This document shows positions 15,528 to 23,792 of a stretch of DNA of 64,000 nt, in pieces. The stretch's first letter is position 1. Each line of letters opens with the position of its first letter. A program made the translations under genes and the position numbers. The notes beneath the pieces are model-generated. The model was not told where the DNA came from. It saw only the letters and a program-made list of their open reading frames with translations, and ran no database searches. Location: assembly GCA_020634625.1 (NCBI GenBank), contig JACKBJ010000002.1:186001-250000 (forward strand). The letters are read 5' to 3'. Source of the stretch: Caldilineae bacterium (GTDB lineage: Bacteria; Chloroflexota; Anaerolineae; Epilineales; Epilineaceae).

Positions 15528-17774
15528 ATGGCCGCCAACACGGGCTGGCGTCCGGTCCCCGCGTTGGGCTGCGCCTCGCTCGGCGTCGGCGGCCTGGCGC
15601 TGGTCGCGCTCGGCTTTGGCGAGGGCATCGCCTTCAGCGTGCTCGGCCGTCGTCCCCTGGCCGGTCTGGGCGAGCTCTGGTGGCGGCTGCTCGGTTGGGG
15701 CGCCTGGCCTTGCGCCCTGCTCCTGGCGCTGGCCGGAGTCGGGCTGCTGGCGCGGGCCGACGAGCTGCCCTGGCGCCTGCCCTGGGGCCGAGCCCTGGCG
15801 GTGGAGACCCTGCTCGCGGCGCTCTTGACGCTCATCGGCCTGGCGCGTGGCGCTGCAACGGCGGCCGATGCCGGGCCGGAAGGTCAGCTTGGCTGGGCGC
15901 TCGCCGCCGTTTCGCGCGAGGCCCTGGGCAGCACCTCGGCCTTCCTGCTCTGGCTCGCGGCGGCCCTGCTGGGCGGGCTCTCGACCCTGCGGATCGGCGG
16001 GGCGCGCCTGGCCGCCGGCCTCGAAGCCCTGGCCGACGCCTTGGCCATGGAAGTGCCGCCGCCGCCCGATCCCGACACGCTCGCGCCGCCATCGCGGCCG
16101 GTCGTGCGGGCTTCCGCCCAGCCGCCCGCCAGCGCCGCGCAGAGCGCGACGGTCGGAGCCCTGCGTCACCGCGGCCAGGCCCCCATGCCTCCCGCGGAAT
16201 CGGGCATCGACCGCGAGACGACCTCTGCCGGGCCAGCGCCGGCCCCGACCCTGCCCGGACCGCGGGACCCCGCCGCCGACGATGCGCGTCGGCGCCCGCC
16301 GCCGGTCCGTGACGCGTCCCGCCCCTCGGGCGCCAAGCCGCGCGCGGGTCGTCGCTCGACGCTCCTGCCCGGCCTGGACCTGTTCGACCCGGCGCCCGCG
16401 GGCGAGGCGCGGGTGGAGGATGGCGCGTTGCAGGCGGTCGGCCGTCGGATCGAGGAGACCTTGGCCGGCTTCGGCGTGCCGGTGCAGGTCGTGGAGATCG
16501 AGCGCGGGCCCACCTTCACCCGCTTCGGGCTCCGGCCGGGCTACGTGATGCGCGGCGACCAGCGCCTGCGGGTGAAGGTGTCGCGCATCACCGCGTTGCA
16601 GCAGGACCTGGCCCTGGCCCTGGCCGCGCCGACGGTGCGCATCGAGGCGCCCGTGCCGGGTCGCCCGATCGTCGGCATCGAGGTGCCCAACCCGGATTCG
16701 ACCGCGGTCGGGTTGCGCGCGATGCTCGAGGATCCCGCCTTCCGCCGCGTCGCGCGTGCCGGCGGTCTGGCTCTGGCGATGGGGCGCGAGGTCACCGGTG
16801 AGACCGTGGTGGCCGACCTGGCGCGCATGCCGCACCTGCTGGTGGCCGGCGCGACCGGCAGCGGCAAGAGCGTCTTCCTGAACGTGCTGTTGGCCAGCCT
16901 GCTCTTCCAGCACACGCCGGACGACCTGCGGCTGATCCTGATCGATCCGAAGCGGGTCGAGCTCGGTCGCTTCGGCACGCTGCCGCACTTGATCGCCGGG
17001 GTGGTGACCGACCCGGCCGAGGCGGTCGGCGCCCTGCGCTGGCTGGTGGCCGAGATGGAGCGTCGCTACCAGGTCTTCTCGGAACGGGGCGCACGCGACC
17101 GGGCTGGCTTCAACGCCCAGTCGCCAGCCGGCGAAGCGCCCTTGCCGGCCCTGGTCGTGGTCATCGACGAGCTGGCCGACCTGATGATGACGGCTCCGGA
17201 AGAGGTCGAGCCGCTCCTGACGCGCCTGGCCCAGATGGGCCGCGCCACCGGCATCCACCTGGTGGTCGCCACGCAGCGGCCGTCGACCGACGTGGTCACC
17301 GGCCTCATCAAGGCCAACTTCCCGGCGCGAGCGGCCTTCGCCGTCTCCAGCGGGATCGACTCGCGGGTGATCCTGGACCAGATGGGCGCCGAGAGCCTGC
17401 TCGGCCGCGGCGACATGCTCTTCCAGCCGCCCGACCGGCCGCATGCGCGCCGCCTGCAGGGTGCGTTGGTCGCGGACGCCGAGCTCGACCGGCTGATCGA
17501 CTTCTGGCGCGGCTCGCACTGGGACGCACCGCGCCGGCTGCCGCCCTGGGAGGATCTGGTGCCTTCCGGCGATCCCGACGCCGAGCTGCTCGACCAGGCC
17601 CGGGCGATCGCCCAGGAGGGGCGCGAGCTGAGCGCCTCGCTGCTGCAGCGCCGCCTGCGCATCGGCTACTCTCGGGCGCGCAAGCTCTACGACCGGCTGT
17701 CCGAGGAAGGCCTGGTCGCCGGCAGCCGCGACAGCGAGGGCTTCGACTGGGTCGACGACGAGTTCGACCGCTAG
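15528..17774 (+). CDS. ftsK: DNA translocase FtsK/SpoIIIE family
   Basis: 748 residues. It is a hexameric ATP-driven motor that moves chromosomal DNA through the closing septum. Four or more N-terminal membrane segments (about 10-160) are followed by a Pro/Ala-rich linker (about 180-290). The alpha and beta motor domains come next, with Walker A 'GATGSGKS' at about 441-448, 'LILIDPKRVELGRF', Walker B 'VVVIDELADLMM' and 'LVVATQRPSTDVVTGLIKAN'. A C-terminal winged-helix gamma domain (about 680-748, 'LLQRRLRIGYSRARKLYDRL') reads orientation sequences on DNA. The linker is short compared with enterobacterial FtsK. It is transcribed with the S1 gene 17 nt upstream; yebC downstream has its own promoter. 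Confidence 0.93.
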   Translation: MAANTGWRPVPALGCASLGVGGLALVALGFGEGIAFSVLGRRPLAGLGELWWRLLGWGAWPCALLLALAGVGLLARADELPWRLPWGRALAVETLLAALLTLIGLARGAATAADAGPEGQLGWALAAVSREALGSTSAFLLWLAAALLGGLSTLRIGGARLAAGLEALADALAMEVPPPPDPDTLAPPSRPVVRASAQPPASAAQSATVGALRHRGQAPMPPAESGIDRETTSAGPAPAPTLPGPRDPAADDARRRPPPVRDASRPSGAKPRAGRRSTLLPGLDLFDPAPAGEARVEDGALQAVGRRIEETLAGFGVPVQVVEIERGPTFTRFGLRPGYVMRGDQRLRVKVSRITALQQDLALALAAPTVRIEAPVPGRPIVGIEVPNPDSTAVGLRAMLEDPAFRRVARAGGLALAMGREVTGETVVADLARMPHLLVAGATGSGKSVFLNVLLASLLFQHTPDDLRLILIDPKRVELGRFGTLPHLIAGVVTDPAEAVGALRWLVAEMERRYQVFSERGARDRAGFNAQSPAGEAPLPALVVVIDELADLMMTAPEEVEPLLTRLAQMGRATGIHLVVATQRPSTDVVTGLIKANFPARAAFAVSSGIDSRVILDQMGAESLLGRGDMLFQPPDRPHARRLQGALVADAELDRLIDFWRGSHWDAPRRLPPWEDLVPSGDPDAELLDQARAIAQEGRELSASLLQRRLRIGYSRARKLYDRLSEEGLVAGSRDSEGFDWVDDEFDR

Positions 17775-17850
17775 CGCGGATCCGTCGCGGCCGAGACGCG
17801 GCGCTCGGCCGCCCGCGTCGGGCCGCGCCGCCGAGGCGGCCGGATCGCTG

Positions 17851-17859
17851 TGCTATAAT
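17851..17859 (+). promoter_or_regulatory. Extended -10 promoter (TGC-TATAAT) for yebC-ruvC
   Basis: TGC (17851-17853) followed by a perfect TATAAT (17854-17859). The expected start point is near 17866, giving a leader of about 58 nt to the yebC ATG at 17924. Confidence 0.7.
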
Positions 17860-17923
17860 CGCCCGGTCACCCTGACGCGCACCTGCGCCGGCCCCGGCCG
17901 GCATGGACGAGACGAGGATAGTC

Positions 17924-18676
17924 ATGGCCGGTCACTCCAAATGGGCCAACATCAAGCATCGCAAGGCCGCCGTCGACAAGAAGCGCGGCGCCTTGTTCAC
18001 CAAGCTGGCGCGCGCCATCACCTCGGCCGCACGCGAAGGCGGGCCCGATGTCGAGATGAACTTCTCGCTGCGCCTGGCCGTCGACAAGGCCCGCGCGGCC
18101 AACATGCCCAAGGACAACATCGAGCGCGCCATCCAGCGCGGCGCCGGTGGTGCCGAGGGTGAGTCGCTCGAGACGGTGACCTACGAGGGCTATGGCCCGG
18201 GCGGCGTGGCCATCATGGTCGTCGCCACCACCGACAACCGCAACCGGACGGCCGGTCAAGTGCGCAGCAGCTTCAGCAAGCATGGCGGCAACCTGGGCGA
18301 GAGCGGCGTGGTGGCCTGGCAGTTCGACCAGCGCGGCACCATCAACATTCCGGCCGCCGACGTCGACTCCGAGCTGCTGGCGCTGGAGGCGATCGACGCC
18401 GGCGCCCTGGACGTCGAGGTCGACAGCGAGCTGGTGGTGGTCTACACCGAGGTGTCCGACTTCCAGCGGGTCAAGCTTGCCCTCGACGCGGCGGGCTACG
18501 ACACCAGCGAAGCCGAGCTGGCCATGATCCCCTCGGTGCAGATGGCGGTCGAGGACAAGCAGGCCCTGAAGGTGCTCCGGCTGGTCGAGGTGCTCGAGGA
18601 CTTCGACGACGTCGACCAGGTCTGGAGCAACCTCGAGCTCTCCGACGAGCTGATGGCGCAGCTGGAAGCCGACTGA
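17924..18676 (+). CDS. yebC: YebC/TACO1-family translation/DNA-binding regulator
   Basis: 250 residues. The N-terminus 'MAGHSKWANIKHRKAAVDKK' is diagnostic, followed by 'LAVDKARAANMPKDNIERAI', 'YEGYGPGGVAIMVVATTDNR' and 'FSKHGGNLGESGVVAWQF'. Members act on stalled ribosomes at proline stretches or as transcription regulators. The start at 17924 follows GAGGA (17914-17918) at 5 nt and gives the canonical N-terminus; an in-frame ATG at 17903 would add seven residues. The adjacent ruvC 29 nt downstream repeats the common yebC-ruvC order. The stop is at 18674-18676. Confidence 0.93.
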   Translation: MAGHSKWANIKHRKAAVDKKRGALFTKLARAITSAAREGGPDVEMNFSLRLAVDKARAANMPKDNIERAIQRGAGGAEGESLETVTYEGYGPGGVAIMVVATTDNRNRTAGQVRSSFSKHGGNLGESGVVAWQFDQRGTINIPAADVDSELLALEAIDAGALDVEVDSELVVVYTEVSDFQRVKLALDAAGYDTSEAELAMIPSVQMAVEDKQALKVLRLVEVLEDFDDVDQVWSNLELSDELMAQLEAD

Positions 18677-18705
18677 GCTTCGGTCGGCCGGGGACGGGCG
18701 TCGGC

Positions 18706-19197
18706 ATGCGGGTGCTGGGCATCGATCCCGGGACGGCGACGACCGGCTTCGGCTTGATCGAGGGCCTGCCGGGCAGCGCCGACGCGCTGCGCTTGTTGGA
18801 CTACGGAACCGTGCGCACCGCGCCGGAGACCCCGATGCCGCTGCGCCTGGTCGAGCTCCACGAGGGCATCGCCGGCCTGATCCGCGATCTGGCGCCGGAC
18901 GAGCTGGCGGTCGAAGAGCTCTTCTTCTCGACCAACGTGTCGACCGCCATCAGCGTCGGACAGGCTCGCGGCGTCATCCTGCTGGCCGGGGCGCAGGCCG
19001 GCCTGCCCATCGGCGAGCACAAGCCGATGCAGGTCAAGCAGGCCCTGACGGGCTATGGCGGGGCCGACAAGCGTCAGGTGCAGGACATGCTGCTGCGCCT
19101 CTTGCACCTGGATCGCGTGCCGCGCCCAGACGACGCCGCCGATGCCATCGCGATCGCCATCTGTCACCTGCAGACGGCCCGGCTGCGCGGGCTCTAG
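18706..19197 (+). CDS. ruvC: Crossover junction endodeoxyribonuclease RuvC
   Basis: 163 residues. It resolves Holliday junctions by paired nicks, working with RuvAB. The acidic active-site residues of the RNase H-like fold are in place: Asp in 'LGIDPGTATTGFG' at the N-terminus, Glu in 'LAVEELFFSTNVSTAISVGQ', and the C-terminal Asp pair in 'PRPDDAADAIAIAICH'. The Gly-Arg-Gly 'QARGVILLAG' helix is also typical. It sits directly after yebC and shares its promoter. ruvA and ruvB do not follow: the next gene is the EF-G-like gene on the opposite strand, so the classical ruvCAB cluster is broken here. Confidence 0.95.
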   Translation: MRVLGIDPGTATTGFGLIEGLPGSADALRLLDYGTVRTAPETPMPLRLVELHEGIAGLIRDLAPDELAVEELFFSTNVSTAISVGQARGVILLAGAQAGLPIGEHKPMQVKQALTGYGGADKRQVQDMLLRLLHLDRVPRPDDAADAIAIAICHLQTARLRGL

Positions 19198-19226
19198 GGC
19201 GCGCAGCCGGGCATCGTTCGGGCCGG

Positions 19227-21305
19227 TTAGTGCTCTTCCTCGGCCACCTTCTGCACCTGGGCGATGATGCCGGGCATCAGCTGCTGGGGCACCGGCGCGA
19301 AGTGTGAGAACTCGGCGGTGTAGTAGCCCCGGCCCTGGGTCATCGAGCGCAGGTCGGTCGAGTAGCGCTGCATCTCGGCCAGCGGGACGTGGGCCGAGAC
19401 GACGGCCTTGCCGGCGATCTGCTCGGTGCCCTGGACCATGCCGCGCCGCGTGTTGAGGTCGCCCAGCACGTCGCCCATCTGGCTGTTGGGCACGATGACG
19501 CGAACGTTCAGGATCGGCTCGAGCAGGGTCGGGCCGGCGTCCTGCATGGCCTTCTTGAAGGCTTCGCGTCCGGCGATCTGGAAGGCGATGTCCTTGGAGT
19601 CGACCGGATGCTCCTTGCCGTCGTAGACCACGGCGCGCACGTCGACCACCGGGCAGTGCGCGATGACGCCTTCCTGCAGCATCTGCCGCACGCCCTTCTC
19701 GATCGAGCTGATGAATTGGCTCGAGATCGCGCCGCCGAAGACCTCGCTGGCGTACTCGAAGCCGCTGCCGCTCTCGAGCGGCTCGAGGCGCAGGTGCACC
19801 TCGGCGAACTGACCGGCGCCACCGGTCTGCTTCTTGTGGCGGTACTGGGCCGAGGCCTTGCGGGTCACGGTCTCGCGGTAGGGAATGCGCGGCGTGGCCG
19901 TATGGACGTGGACGCCGTACTTCTCCTCGAGGTGGTGCACCGCCACGTCGATGTGGGCGTTGCCCATGCCCGACAGGATCAGCTCGTGCGTGGCGTCCTC
20001 GAAGTGCGACTGCAGGGTCGGGTCTTCCTCGACGATCTTGTGCAGGGCCTGGCCCAGCTTGGCGCCGTCGGCCTGGCTGGACGGGACCACCGCCACCGAG
20101 TAGAGCGGCTGGGGGTAGACGAAGGGGCGGAGCTCGAAGGGATGCTCCTTGTCGGCCAGGGTGTCGCCCGTCTGGCTGTGGTGCAGCTTGGCGACGGCGC
20201 CGATGTCGCCGGCATGCAGGTGTCCGACCGTGATCTGCTCCTTGCCGCGCAGGACGTAGAGCGGCCCGACCCGCTCCTCCTCGTTGTGGTTGACGTTCAG
20301 CACCCGCGAGTCGGCCTGGAAGCTGCCGGAGATGACGCGCAGGTACTGCAGCTTGCCCACATAGGGATCGGCCTGCGTCTTGAAGATGCGCAGCACCAGC
20401 GGGCCCCCGTCCTCGGTGACGAGCTCGACCGTCTCGTTGCTGCGCTTGTCGATCGCCGTGCGCGACACGCTCTCGGCCGGCGACGGCGCCAGCAGCTTGA
20501 TCGAGCCGAGCAGGGCATGGATGCCGATGCAGTCGGTGGCGGCGGTGAAGAGCACCGGCACGTAGGCGTTCTTGCGGCCGCCGGCCAGGAGGCCTTCGCG
20601 CACCTCGTCCGGGGTCAGGTCGCCCTCGTCGAAGTACTTCATCATCAGCGCATCGTCCGACTCGGCGGCCGCCTCGACCAGGGCCTCGCGGTAGTCGTCG
20701 GCCTCGGCCAGGATCTCGGCCGGCGCCTCGCCCGGTTTGCCTTCGGGGCCGAGGCTGGTCGTGCCCGTGTTGAGCCGGTAGATGCCCTTGAAGGCGTCGG
20801 CCTTGCCGATCGGCAGCTGCAGCGGGGCGAAGCGGGTGTCGGGGAAGGCCTCGCGCAGCTCGCCCATGACGCGGGTCCAGTTGGCGTTGTCACGGTCCAT
20901 CTTGTTGATGACCACCATCCGCGGCAGGTTCAGCTCGTCCAGGTACTGCCAGGCGATCTCGGTGCCCACTTCGACGCCGGCCACGGAGTCGACCACCACC
21001 AGCGCACAGTCCACCGCCTTGAGCGCGGCCATCACCTCGCCCACGAAGTCGGCGTAGCCGGGCGTGTCGATGAAGTTGATCTTGTAGCCCTCCCATTCGA
21101 CCGGGATCAGGCTGCTCGAGATCGAGATGCTCCGGCGGTGCTCCTCTTCGTGGAAGTCGGAGACCGTGTTGCCCTCCTCGGTCTTGCCCATGCGGGTGAT
21201 GACCTTGGTGGCGTAGAGCGCCGCCTCGGCGATGGCGGTCTTGCCGGCGCCGCTGTGGCCGACAATTGCGACGTTGTGGATCTTGTCGGTGCTGTATTCC
21301 TTCAT
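19227..21305 (-). CDS. fusA: Elongation factor G-like GTPase (EF-G2/FusA2 type)
   Basis: 692 residues, full EF-G length. The P-loop is 'GHSGAGKT', not the 'AHIDAGKTT' of canonical EF-G; G3 is 'FIDTPGYADF' and G4 is 'VINKMD'. Domains II-V follow, ending in 'MTQGRGYYTAEFSHFAPVP', the usual domain V region. The variant P-loop and 'EEEHRRSISISSSL' switch I mark the EF-G paralogue group found beside the housekeeping factor in many bacteria, whose role (accessory translocation or recycling) is less settled. ATG at 21305 gives the standard N-terminus 'MKEYSTDKIHNVAIVGHSG'; the open frame to 21443 crosses the promoter. It converges on ruvC with a 29-nt gap. Confidence 0.85.
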   Translation of the reverse strand: MKEYSTDKIHNVAIVGHSGAGKTAIAEAALYATKVITRMGKTEEGNTVSDFHEEEHRRSISISSSLIPVEWEGYKINFIDTPGYADFVGEVMAALKAVDCALVVVDSVAGVEVGTEIAWQYLDELNLPRMVVINKMDRDNANWTRVMGELREAFPDTRFAPLQLPIGKADAFKGIYRLNTGTTSLGPEGKPGEAPAEILAEADDYREALVEAAAESDDALMMKYFDEGDLTPDEVREGLLAGGRKNAYVPVLFTAATDCIGIHALLGSIKLLAPSPAESVSRTAIDKRSNETVELVTEDGGPLVLRIFKTQADPYVGKLQYLRVISGSFQADSRVLNVNHNEEERVGPLYVLRGKEQITVGHLHAGDIGAVAKLHHSQTGDTLADKEHPFELRPFVYPQPLYSVAVVPSSQADGAKLGQALHKIVEEDPTLQSHFEDATHELILSGMGNAHIDVAVHHLEEKYGVHVHTATPRIPYRETVTRKASAQYRHKKQTGGAGQFAEVHLRLEPLESGSGFEYASEVFGGAISSQFISSIEKGVRQMLQEGVIAHCPVVDVRAVVYDGKEHPVDSKDIAFQIAGREAFKKAMQDAGPTLLEPILNVRVIVPNSQMGDVLGDLNTRRGMVQGTEQIAGKAVVSAHVPLAEMQRYSTDLRSMTQGRGYYTAEFSHFAPVPQQLMPGIIAQVQKVAEEEH

Positions 21306-21445
21306 CTGGACACACGTTTCCCTGGTGGCTGACCGGGCCGGTCGGGGTGTGGCCCGGATCGGGTGGATGACCGGTATGTACAGGTGCCCCAGACCGAGGA
21401 CCGGGGCACGGATGCGCGGAATTCGAGCTTGCTCCAGAGCCATCG

Positions 21446-21465
21446 AGTATAGACCCGAAGCCGGG
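21446..21465 (-). promoter_or_regulatory. -10 element TATACT preceded by CCCGGCTTCGGG, upstream of the EF-G-like gene
   Basis: On the minus strand CCCGGCTTCGGG (21465-21454), two bases, then TATACT (21451-21446), about 140 nt upstream of the ATG at 21305. The same 12-mer abuts TATACT upstream of the FecR lipoprotein at 44788-44805. Confidence 0.45.
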
Positions 21466-21589
21466 AGCGGGCCAGCGTGTTTCGGCCGCTGCCGAGCGGG
21501 CGGGCGCTCCGGGTCGCGCCGCGCCTGCCGGGGCGCGGAAGCGGCCGCCGCGGGGCTCGCGCCCGCCAGGCTGCGGGTGACGCGAGGCG

Positions 21590-22290
21590 CTAGGGGGCGG
21601 TCGGGCTGGCCGGTTCCAGCGCGGCCAGCCCGGATGCGGCGCGGTCGCGGGCGGCTTCGGCCAGGCGGAGCAGGTGCTCGGCGTCGTCGGCTCGGTTGGT
21701 TCCGACCAGGATGAGCGCGTCGTCGATGCGGAAGGAGGCGGCCTGATAGACGCCCGAGACCCAGCGCCGGCCTTCGGTGACGCCGTCGAGCGCCAGCGCT
21801 TCGCTCTGGAGGCCGAGGGCCGAGCCAAGCAGGGGCGCGGCGGCGGCGTCGAGCGCGCGGGCCTCGTCGGCGCTGGCGAAGAGGAGCGCGGCGCTGCTGA
21901 TCTCCTCGCCGGTGCTGGCATCGCGCCAGGTCACGAGCTCGCGGCTGGCCGGCAGCGCGAGGCGGCCCAAGGTGGCGCCGCTGGCCATGCGCTCGGCCTG
22001 GCGCAGATCGATCGGCGGGCTGCTGCGCTGCAGCGGGCCGATGGGGAGGGTGGCCGAGATGTCGTCGCCGCTCAGGGTCAGGCGGGCGGCGCGGTCGTCG
22101 GCGGGGGCGGCCGGGGGAGCGAGGCAGCGGTTGATGGACAGGGTGGCGATGGCCAGGGCGGCCAGGGCCAGGAGGAGCGGGCGGCGTCGGCGGGGTGGGG
22201 GGGGGGTGTGGATCGTGGGGGGGGCGTCGAGCGGGGAGGCGGTGGGGAGGCGGAAGGCGATGGGGATCCAGTGGGGGGTTGCGTGTTCAT
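21590..22290 (-). CDS. Membrane-anchored protein, reading frame apparently broken at poly-C tracts
   Basis: A TATAAT (22303-22298) lies 7 nt before an ATG at 22290 that reads 'MNTQPPTGSPSPSASPPPP' and then runs on in the wrong frame. The main domain is one frame away: 'RRRRPLLLALAALAIATLS' (one membrane segment), then about 170 residues with 'LTLSGDDISATLP' and 'YQAASFRIDDALILVGTNRA', ending at 21590. Between them lie runs of eight C (22224-22217) and ten C (22206-22197) on the coding strand. One added C in either tract would join the parts into about 233 residues. In its own frame the domain has no ATG/GTG/TTG start downstream of the promoter and upstream of the membrane segment. This is either phase variation, a disabled gene or a sequence error. 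Domain function is not recognised. Confidence 0.55.
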
Positions 22291-22297
22291 GCTGGGG

Positions 22298-22323
22298 ATT
22301 ATAGCGGGGGGAGCACGTATAAT
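22298..22323. promoter_or_regulatory. Divergent overlapping promoters with two TATAAT boxes
   Basis: TATAAT on the minus strand at 22303-22298 (serving the frameshifted membrane protein, leaderless spacing) and TATAAT on the plus strand at 22318-22323 (towards the Sua5/TsaC gene). The boxes are 14 bp apart, so polymerases would compete. Confidence 0.6.
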
Positions 22324-22338
22324 CGGGGGGGTGTGGCG

Positions 22339-22485
22339 GGGCGGGGCCTGCCGTGGAGCGGGGCATCGGAACTCGGGGGGCGGCTGGGGCGGGGGCGGGG
22401 CAGGGCGCGCGGCGGTGGATGGGGCGGTGGGCGGGTCAGATCGCCCTCGGACGGTCAATGCCCCGCTCCACGGCAGGCCCCGCCC
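22339..22485. repeat. Perfect 28-bp inverted repeat in the leader of the Sua5/TsaC gene
   Basis: Arm 22339-22366 is the exact reverse complement of 22458-22485, separated by 91 bp of G-rich DNA. Both arms lie between the TATAAT at 22318 and the gene start near 22590, so the transcript could fold into a long hairpin. The ends show no transposase gene or clear target duplication. Confidence 0.75.
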
Positions 22486-22589
22486 TGGTGGACCGGGAAG
22501 CGTTGAGGATGGAGCGGGGGAGTTGGTTGGAATCGGGAGAGCTGGATGAGGAGCTCCCATGGCTGGGTGAAGGGGGAGGGGAGATCGGG

Positions 22590-23771
22590 GTGAGGGCGCG
22601 GGTGATGTGGGTGGTGGAGGGGGCCGCGTTGGTGGAGGCGCTGGCGCCGGCGGCGGCGTTGTTGCGGGCGGGCGGGTTGGTGGCCTTTCCGACCGAGACC
22701 GTCTATGGGTTGGGCGCGAACGCGCTGGACGCGGTGGCGGTACGGCGCATCTTCGAGGCCAAGGGGCGGCCGGCGGAGGATCCGCTGATCGTGCACGTGC
22801 TGGGGCTGGCGGAGGCGCAGGCGTTGTCGCCGGGCTTTCCCGAGCTGGCGCGGCGGCTGGCCGAGGCCTTCTGGCCCGGCCCGCTGACCCTGGTGGTGCC
22901 GCGTGGCCCGTCCCTGCCGGCGGCGGTCAGCGCGGGGCTGGACAGCGTGGCGCTGCGGGCGCCGTCGCACCCGGTGGCCCGGGCCCTGCTGCGCGCGGCG
23001 GGCGTTCCGGTGGCGGCGCCCAGCGCCAACCCCTTCGGCCGCATCAGCCCGACCCGGGCCGAGCACGTGCTGGCCGACCTGGGCGATCGCATCGACCTGG
23101 TGATCGACGGGGGACCGGCCGAAGTCGGCGTCGAGTCGACGGTGGTGGACTGTCGCGGTGAGCAGGCGCTGCTGCTGCGGCCGGGTGGGGTGTCGCTGGA
23201 GGCGCTGCGGGCGGTGGTCGGGGAGGTCCGGCTGGCGGGGGCGGGTGAAGCGGAGGCGGGGATGGGGCCGCAGCGGTCGCCGGGGACGATGCTGCGGCAC
23301 TATGCGCCGCGGGCGCGGCTGGTGCTGGTGGTCGGTGAGGCGGAGCAGGTGGGCGAGGCGATCGGCCAGGCGGCGCTCGGGCTGGCGGCGAAGGGCCGGC
23401 GGGTGGGGCTCTTGCTGGCCGAGGAAGATCGGGCGCGCTGGGCCGGGGAGGAAGACGGGCAGGCTGCGGGAGGCGGGTCGGGGCCGGCGCCGGAGCAGAC
23501 CGCCGGGCCGCCGGGCGGGCCGCGATGGCGGGTGCTCGGGAGCCTGAGGGACCTGGAGGCGGTGGCGCGGGCCCTGTTCGGGGCGCTGCGCGAGCTGGAC
23601 GCGGCGGGGGTCGACTGCATCCTCGCGCGGGACTTCGGCGGGCAGGGGATGGGGCTGGCGCTGCGGGATCGGCTGAGCCGGGCGGCCGAGGGGCGGGTGC
23701 TCAGGCTGGAGTCGCAGGAAGGGCCCTCGGCCGCCGCGGCTCGGATCGAGCGGGCGGTCGAGGGCCCTTGA
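22590..23771 (+). CDS. tsaC: L-threonylcarbamoyladenylate synthase (Sua5/YrdC family)
   Basis: 393 residues from the GTG at 22590. It makes threonylcarbamoyl-AMP from threonine, bicarbonate and ATP, the first step of tRNA t6A37 modification. The YrdC domain shows 'LRAGGLVAFPTETVYGLGAN', 'IFEAKGRPAEDPLIVHV', 'FWPGPLTLVVPR', 'APSANPFGRISPT' and 'VESTVVDC'. The long Sua5-type C-terminal domain starts with the 'SPGTMLRHYAPRA' linker. GGGGAG (22577-22582) sits 8 nt before GTG 22590; ATG 22605 and in-frame ATGs at 22353 and 22509 are alternatives. Codon use is noticeably GGG/GTG-rich compared with neighbours, continuous with the G-rich upstream region. The other t6A genes (tsaB/D/E) are not in the window. 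Confidence 0.92.
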   Translation: MRARVMWVVEGAALVEALAPAAALLRAGGLVAFPTETVYGLGANALDAVAVRRIFEAKGRPAEDPLIVHVLGLAEAQALSPGFPELARRLAEAFWPGPLTLVVPRGPSLPAAVSAGLDSVALRAPSHPVARALLRAAGVPVAAPSANPFGRISPTRAEHVLADLGDRIDLVIDGGPAEVGVESTVVDCRGEQALLLRPGGVSLEALRAVVGEVRLAGAGEAEAGMGPQRSPGTMLRHYAPRARLVLVVGEAEQVGEAIGQAALGLAAKGRRVGLLLAEEDRARWAGEEDGQAAGGGSGPAPEQTAGPPGGPRWRVLGSLRDLEAVARALFGALRELDAAGVDCILARDFGGQGMGLALRDRLSRAAEGRVLRLESQEGPSAAAARIERAVEGP

Positions 23772-23792
23772 GCGGCCGCGGGCGGTTCCGGG

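Noticed and set aside
19389..21332. A 647-codon plus-strand open frame opposite the EF-G-like gene
   Set aside because: Shadow of a conserved gene; the composition is His/Val/Asp/Leu repeats typical of antisense frames and no start site supports it.
21306..21443. Upstream extension of the EF-G-like protein
   Set aside because: 46 added residues before a canonical N-terminus; the extension approaches the -10 element and has no ribosome site.
22339..22485. Inverted repeat as the ends of an insertion sequence
   Set aside because: The enclosed 91 bp encode no transposase and no flanking target duplication is visible.
22078..22560. A 160-codon Pro-rich frame on the minus strand as a separate gene
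   Set aside because: Only its segment from ATG 22290 lies downstream of a promoter, and that part is better read as the displaced N-terminus of the membrane protein at 21590-22290.
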